NCBI GenBank assembly: GCA_964619885.1
Contig: CAZUGA010000035.1
Location: 1 to 51,836, forward strand
Length of the DNA stretch: 51,836 bases
Reading direction: 5' to 3'
Origin: CAZUGA01 sp964619885
Lineage (GTDB): Bacteria; Pseudomonadota; Gammaproteobacteria; Methylococcales; UBA1147
The first letter of the stretch is position 1. Each line of letters opens with the position of its first letter. Positions 48,874 through 51,836 of this stretch are shown here, in pieces. The notes below the pieces were generated by a model. The model did no database searches. It saw nothing but the letters and a program-made list of their open reading frames with translations, and was not told the origin of the DNA. The position numbers and the translations under genes were made by a program.

Positions 48874-48912
48874 CTTTCTTCTTCCCCGAATGAAACATTA
48901 ACAAATAGAAAT

Positions 48913-48941
48913 AAAAAAGGGCAAACAAGAAGCTTGCCCTT
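48913..48941. terminator. Bidirectional intrinsic terminator upstream of rep
   Basis: AAAAGGGCAA (48913-48922) pairs with TTGCCCTTTT (48932-48941). Leftward transcripts would end in a run of T. It isolates rep from higBA. The rest of 48814-49115 holds the rep and higB promoters only. Confidence 0.75.
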
Positions 48942-49080
48942 TTGGGATACAGTTAAGTATCACCCTTGGCGGTCATCGGCTCCTCAGCCTGTACCGCATT
49001 TTTAATATTACGCCAGTTACCACGAAAAAACAACGGATTACAAAAAAAAGTAATAATTTTTGCATAGCGTGAATTTACCA

Positions 49081-49122
49081 TTGCACAACATTAAATTAAC
49101 TTGTAGAATATTCTCATGATAA
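49081..49122 (+). promoter_or_regulatory. higBA promoter, apparently leaderless, with half parS-like motif
   Basis: TTGCAC (49081-49086), 17 bp, TAGAAT (49104-49109). The expected start of transcription falls on the higB ATG at 49116, and no ribosome site is present. TTCTCATGATAA (49111-49122) covers the start codon and resembles the backbone palindrome. Confidence 0.5.
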
Positions 49123-49394
49123 AGAGTTTTAAACACAAGGGATTGCAAAAGTTTTTCACCTCGGGCAGCACGGCAGGGATACAAAGCAATCATGCTCCCC
49201 GCATAGAGGAACGCTTACAAGCTCTACACACTGCAAATACAATTGAGGATATGAACCTACCAGGCTGGCGGTTACATGCCTTAAAAGGCGATAAAACCGG
49301 CCTATGGTCAATTAATGTCAGTGGTAACTGGCGGATAGTCTTTGAGTTCAAAGACGGTCACGCTTATATTGTCAACTATGAAGATTACCATTAA
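49116..49394 (+). CDS. higB: HigB-type toxin (RelE superfamily)
   Basis: 92 aa. IKSFKHKGLQKFF at the start, then PRIEERLQALHTA, LHALKGDKTGLWSINVSGNWRIVFEF and IVNYEDYH at the end match the HigB/RelE mRNA-interferase group. The toxin gene precedes the antitoxin, as usual for higBA. It lies on the opposite strand to nearly all backbone genes around it. It stabilises the plasmid by post-segregational killing. Confidence 0.93.
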   Translation: MIKSFKHKGLQKFFTSGSTAGIQSNHAPRIEERLQALHTANTIEDMNLPGWRLHALKGDKTGLWSINVSGNWRIVFEFKDGHAYIVNYEDYH

Positions 49395-49399
49395 AAAAT

Positions 49400-49693
49400 A
49401 TGATTGAACAACACAACCCCATGCACCCTGGGGAATTCATCAAACGGGTGTATTTAATACCCTGTCATATCGGCTCAAATGAGCTTGCCAGAAGCCTTAA
49501 AGTCAGTGATGGCTTGGTTAGCCGGTTAATCAATGGAAAAACGGACGTATCACCCGCTATGGCCCTGAAATTGTCAAAAGTGTTGGGACGCTCCCCTGAA
49601 AGCTGGCTGCAAATGCAGGACAATTTCAATCTGCATCAAGCCAAAAAAGAACTGGATTTAAGCGAGTATGAACCGCTTGAACTAGCAGGGTGA
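49400..49693 (+). CDS. higA: HigA-type antitoxin (XRE)
   Basis: 97 aa. The N-terminal NPMHPGEFIKRVYLIP is the HigA signature. The HTH is SNELARSLKVSDGLVSRLINGKTDVSPAMALKLSKVLGRSPESWL. It neutralises HigB and represses the higBA promoter. It follows higB by 5 bases. Confidence 0.93.
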   Translation: MIEQHNPMHPGEFIKRVYLIPCHIGSNELARSLKVSDGLVSRLINGKTDVSPAMALKLSKVLGRSPESWLQMQDNFNLHQAKKELDLSEYEPLELAG

Positions 49694-49696
49694 CAC

Positions 49697-49906
49697 CGAG
49701 AACCACCAGGCGAGCTGGCCGCGTAACCCCGCGATAGGGATTGCAGAGGAAATGAAAGGAAGGGATGAGCTAGGGAAGCTTCGACCAAGAAAGTGGAGGG
49801 ACGGAACTTGCTTGGTCGTTAGCTGAACTTACTCAGCTGTTTGTTTCATTGGAACGAAAAGCCCGGCCCGTAGGGATCGCCCAAAATATTCCTATGAAAA
49901 ACGTTT
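49697..49906. repeat. Mosaic repeat B, copy 3
   Basis: Parallel to 45690-45905 with many small differences. It ends in a degenerate parS-like motif TTCCTATGAAAA (49889-49900). It fills the gap between higA and the next gene. Confidence 0.85.
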
Positions 49907-50229
49907 TAAATATTCTTTTTCTCATGCTCAAGCAACGAATCTATTTCTGAAGCTAACGCATAAGTATTGTTCAACCCCTGAAAACCGAGTCTGGTATTCG
50001 GAAGAAGATTAAAGGCGTGGACACACGCCTTTAATTTATCTTTATATACTTTTAACTCGGAATCACGCGCGAAATGTTCAGCTTTGCCGATAAAATCAGA
50101 ATCCCACGTTTGAGCCAGTAAAATCGCTTCAGCTAATGTGCAACCATTGGGGTAAGACTCCCTAAGCTTTCCTGCCAAAATAACATTTTGACCATAAAAA
50201 GCCTGTTTCCCCGCCTCTGCTTTATTCAT
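49906..50229 (-). CDS. Hypothetical protein downstream of ardC
   Basis: 107 aa, helical, soluble. It has MNKAEAGKQAFYGQNVILAG, YPNGCTLAEAILLAQTWDSDFIG and RLGFQGLNNTYALASEID. No family or catalytic motif is recognised. It follows ardC on the same strand, but a strong terminator at 50268-50291 separates them, so it probably uses its own promoter or read-through. Its stop codon lies at the border of mosaic repeat B. Confidence 0.6.
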   Translation of the reverse strand: MNKAEAGKQAFYGQNVILAGKLRESYPNGCTLAEAILLAQTWDSDFIGKAEHFARDSELKVYKDKLKACVHAFNLLPNTRLGFQGLNNTYALASEIDSLLEHEKKNI

Positions 50230-50267
50230 TTGTCTATTCTCTTAAATATCATGTTGTCATGCTTACC

Positions 50268-50291
50268 AAAAAAGGCGGCCTTTCGACCGCC
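50268..50291 (-). terminator. Intrinsic terminator of ardC
   Basis: Minus strand: GGCGGTC, GAAA tetraloop, GGCCGCC (one wobble pair), then six T. It starts 15 bases after the ardC stop codon. Confidence 0.87.
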
Positions 50292-50305
50292 GAGTTATAG
50301 GAGGA

Positions 50306-51208
50306 TCAGGCGGCATCCTGAGACATAAAAGACTGGGTAGCCTGCTCTATCCATTCATGCGCTTTTTGTGCTTGTGCTGCGGCCTTGAAAATGGCTTTTT
50401 TGTCTTCTCTTAACACACCTAGCCAATGATCAATATAAGACGCATGATCTTGAACGGAACCGGATAAACCTAAACCGGCCATACAAAAATTAGCCCCAAG
50501 TTCTGCAACCAGCTCTTCAAAGGCATAAGCCCCTTTAGCCTGCTTGGAATCATAAGGAACACGATCACAACGGCTTTTATGTTTGGTTGCATGAACTAAC
50601 TCATGTAATGCCGTGGCATAATAATCATTCGCCGAAATAAAGCGGGTTCTGTCTGGCATGGTAATTTCATCGGTAGATGGCCGGTAAAACGCCCGTGTAC
50701 CGCCTTCATGAATCACCACACCTGAAGCCATCAAAACAGTTTCAGCGGCATCTATGGGATCAAAACCGCCCTCAAAATTGGCTTTAGGTCCGGGCAATTC
50801 AATCCCTTCTATCTGATCCAGATTAAAAACGGTGAAAGAACGCAACATCGGAATTTTTTCTATAATTCCCTCCCCATTTTCGTTGAATTCGCCGGTTTCT
50901 TTTTCCCATGTTTTATAAAAAATAACCGTGGTTCCCTTTTCGCCTTTTTTAACGTGTCCGCCTTTTGCCGCTGCTTGCTTATAGGTCATCCAGCGAGACG
51001 ACGAAAAACCGCGCAACTGCTGTTCCATCCACAACAGACAAACATTAATGCCACGATAAAAATCACCGGATGAATGGTTAACCGGTAACGTCATTTCACC
51101 GGAACGATCCCAAGGGCAAACCCAAGGACTCACGCCTTGCTCTAAAGAATCAATAATTTTATCGGTAACTTCTTGGTATAAATCGCGCTTTGATTTTGAA
51201 TAAGCCAT
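50306..51208 (-). CDS. ardC: ArdC-type anti-restriction protein (metalloprotease)
   Basis: 300 aa from the ATG at 51208, with AGGAG eight bases upstream; the longer frame to 51301 runs through the promoter. The N-terminal ssDNA-binding DUF1738 domain has DKIIDSLEQGVSPWVCPWD, RGINVCLLWM and GGHVKKGEKGTTVIFYK. The C-terminal zinc protease has LHELVHATKH (HExxH type) and YAFEELVAELGA. ArdC covers incoming single-stranded DNA and protects it from restriction. The 397-bp leader is shared with klcA. Confidence 0.95.
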   Translation of the reverse strand: MAYSKSKRDLYQEVTDKIIDSLEQGVSPWVCPWDRSGEMTLPVNHSSGDFYRGINVCLLWMEQQLRGFSSSRWMTYKQAAAKGGHVKKGEKGTTVIFYKTWEKETGEFNENGEGIIEKIPMLRSFTVFNLDQIEGIELPGPKANFEGGFDPIDAAETVLMASGVVIHEGGTRAFYRPSTDEITMPDRTRFISANDYYATALHELVHATKHKSRCDRVPYDSKQAKGAYAFEELVAELGANFCMAGLGLSGSVQDHASYIDHWLGVLREDKKAIFKAAAQAQKAHEWIEQATQSFMSQDAA

Positions 51209-51216
51209 GTTATGAA

Positions 51217-51613
51217 CTCCTAGTGTCTTAAAAAAACCGGTTGGGGCGTGGTGTCCCTCAACCTTGTATATAATTATATATACTTTTATATACTTCGTCA
51301 ACCGATTTGTAAACTTTTTACCGTTTCACATGGAACAATATATTAACAAATACAACAACATAGGATTGACAAACCACCCTATAAGTGATGCTCTTGGCGA
51401 GCTGCCGTGGAGAGCTACGAGAACCAAGTCGGTTCTCGTTTTAAATCAGCACGGCTGCGCCGTTCCTTATTTGTCTTCGCTTTTCATACCAAGGGCTTTA
51501 TTGGTGTTGCCCCCGTTTCGCCGCGTGATTCAATGAGACCGGGCAATTCCATTCTGCCAGGAGAAAAGCGAAGCGTACCTTGCAGAATGGAATTGATTGG
51601 TCTTGAATCCACG
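51217..51613. repeat. Repeat C: duplicated 397-bp anti-restriction leader, copy 2
   Basis: Nearly identical to 45278-45674. It carries the ardC promoter (TTGACG 51296-51301, TATAAT 51273-51278), the GTATATA operator (51266-51283) and the leader hairpin (51239-51263). Confidence 0.92.
51266..51301 (-). promoter_or_regulatory. ardC promoter with GTATATA operator
   Basis: The same consensus TTGACG-N17-TATAAT and overlapping palindrome as the klcA promoter, in the second copy of repeat C. Confidence 0.8.
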
Positions 51614-51636
51614 CAATAGGCGAAACGGGGGCAACA
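51505..51636. other. Nested inverted repeats upstream of ardC
   Basis: Outer perfect 18-bp arms TGTTGCCCCCGTTTCGCC (51505-51522) and complement (51619-51636). Inner 9-bp arms CCATTCTGC (51549-51557) and GCAGAATGG (51582-51590). As single-stranded DNA this would fold strongly. In the klcA copy the inner arms are kept but the outer arm is only partly complementary. Confidence 0.75.
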
Positions 51637-51733
51637 TCATTGTTGGAAAGGTGAATACATGATTTTAAAAAGTAAACAGTTGCGGTAGCATCTGTTTGTC
51701 CTTCTATCTTTTTGCCCATAATCTAAAAATCAG

Positions 51734-51836
51734 GATAGTTGCGATAGCATCTATCCCTCATCAGAATAAAGATGAATTATGAAGGGCTTTGCCCTCAGCC
51801 TTCGGCTTCACCCAAGGTATTTACAACAAAGGTGAT
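51734..51836. repeat. Repeat A, window-end copy
   Basis: It matches 25465-25564 with a few differences upstream and exactly over the last 55 bases, which also equal bases 1-55. No gene lies in 51209-51836. Confidence 0.88.

Noticed and set aside
1..51836. tRNA or rRNA genes
   Set aside because: No cloverleaf-like or rRNA-like sequence was noticed, though no computed search was possible.

Overview
The window looks like one complete, or nearly complete, conjugative plasmid of about 52 kb. The last 55 bases repeat the first 55 exactly, which suggests a circular contig of about 51.8 kb. The same 55 bases also occur internally, so closure is likely but not proven. It carries a Trb-type conjugation apparatus, a relaxase, an iteron origin with a Rep protein, ParA/ParB/KorA-like control genes, KfrA, anti-restriction genes and a HigBA pair. 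AT-rich coding and a MerR/T/P/A/D operon of proteobacterial style suggest a gammaproteobacterial host. The species cannot be told from the sequence.

Layout: 1-311 mosaic repeat; 312-2813 small backbone cargo genes (RMF-like protein, Cys-rich small proteins, secreted SNase-like nuclease, OmpA-like lipoprotein); 3234-15761 an AT-rich phosphorothioate DNA modification/defence island, with dndBCDE leftward, a helicase-nuclease/small protein/DndD-like ATPase/Dnd-associated protein operon rightward, and a Dnd-associated methyltransferase plus an M15-peptidase-like protein leftward; 15859-18972 an uncharacterised module (50-aa protein, ComEC-like metallo-hydrolase, membrane protein) divergent from an XRE/ImmA-IrrE pair; 18981-25264 a mercury segment with a serine resolvase and two convergent mer modules; 25710-38723 trb and coupling-protein genes; 38720-40998 relaxase and candidate oriT; 41008-44721 VirB1-like, TraF, a 21-aa ORF, KorA-like, ParB and ParA; 44850-51208 klcA/ardB, kfrA, oriV, rep, higBA and ardC.

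Two dispersed palindromes mark the backbone and are absent from the Dnd and mer islands. The first is TGTTCTCATGAGAACA and relatives (12 clear copies, some inside genes). It resembles a ParB-binding parS site in size and ends. The second is GTATATA-N4-TATATAC (six exact copies, one degenerate). It overlaps the -10 region of likely promoters for parA, rep, ardB, ardC and other genes, as expected for a global repressor such as the KorA-like protein.

The most interesting inference concerns establishment after conjugation. A nick-like sequence upstream of the relaxase would make the + strand from about 40863 rightward enter first. That places ardB and ardC in the leading region, transcribed with the entering strand as template. 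Both genes sit behind a nearly identical 397-bp leader with nested inverted repeats, which could act as a single-strand promoter. Mosaic repeats bracket cargo blocks and suggest modular exchange by recombination.
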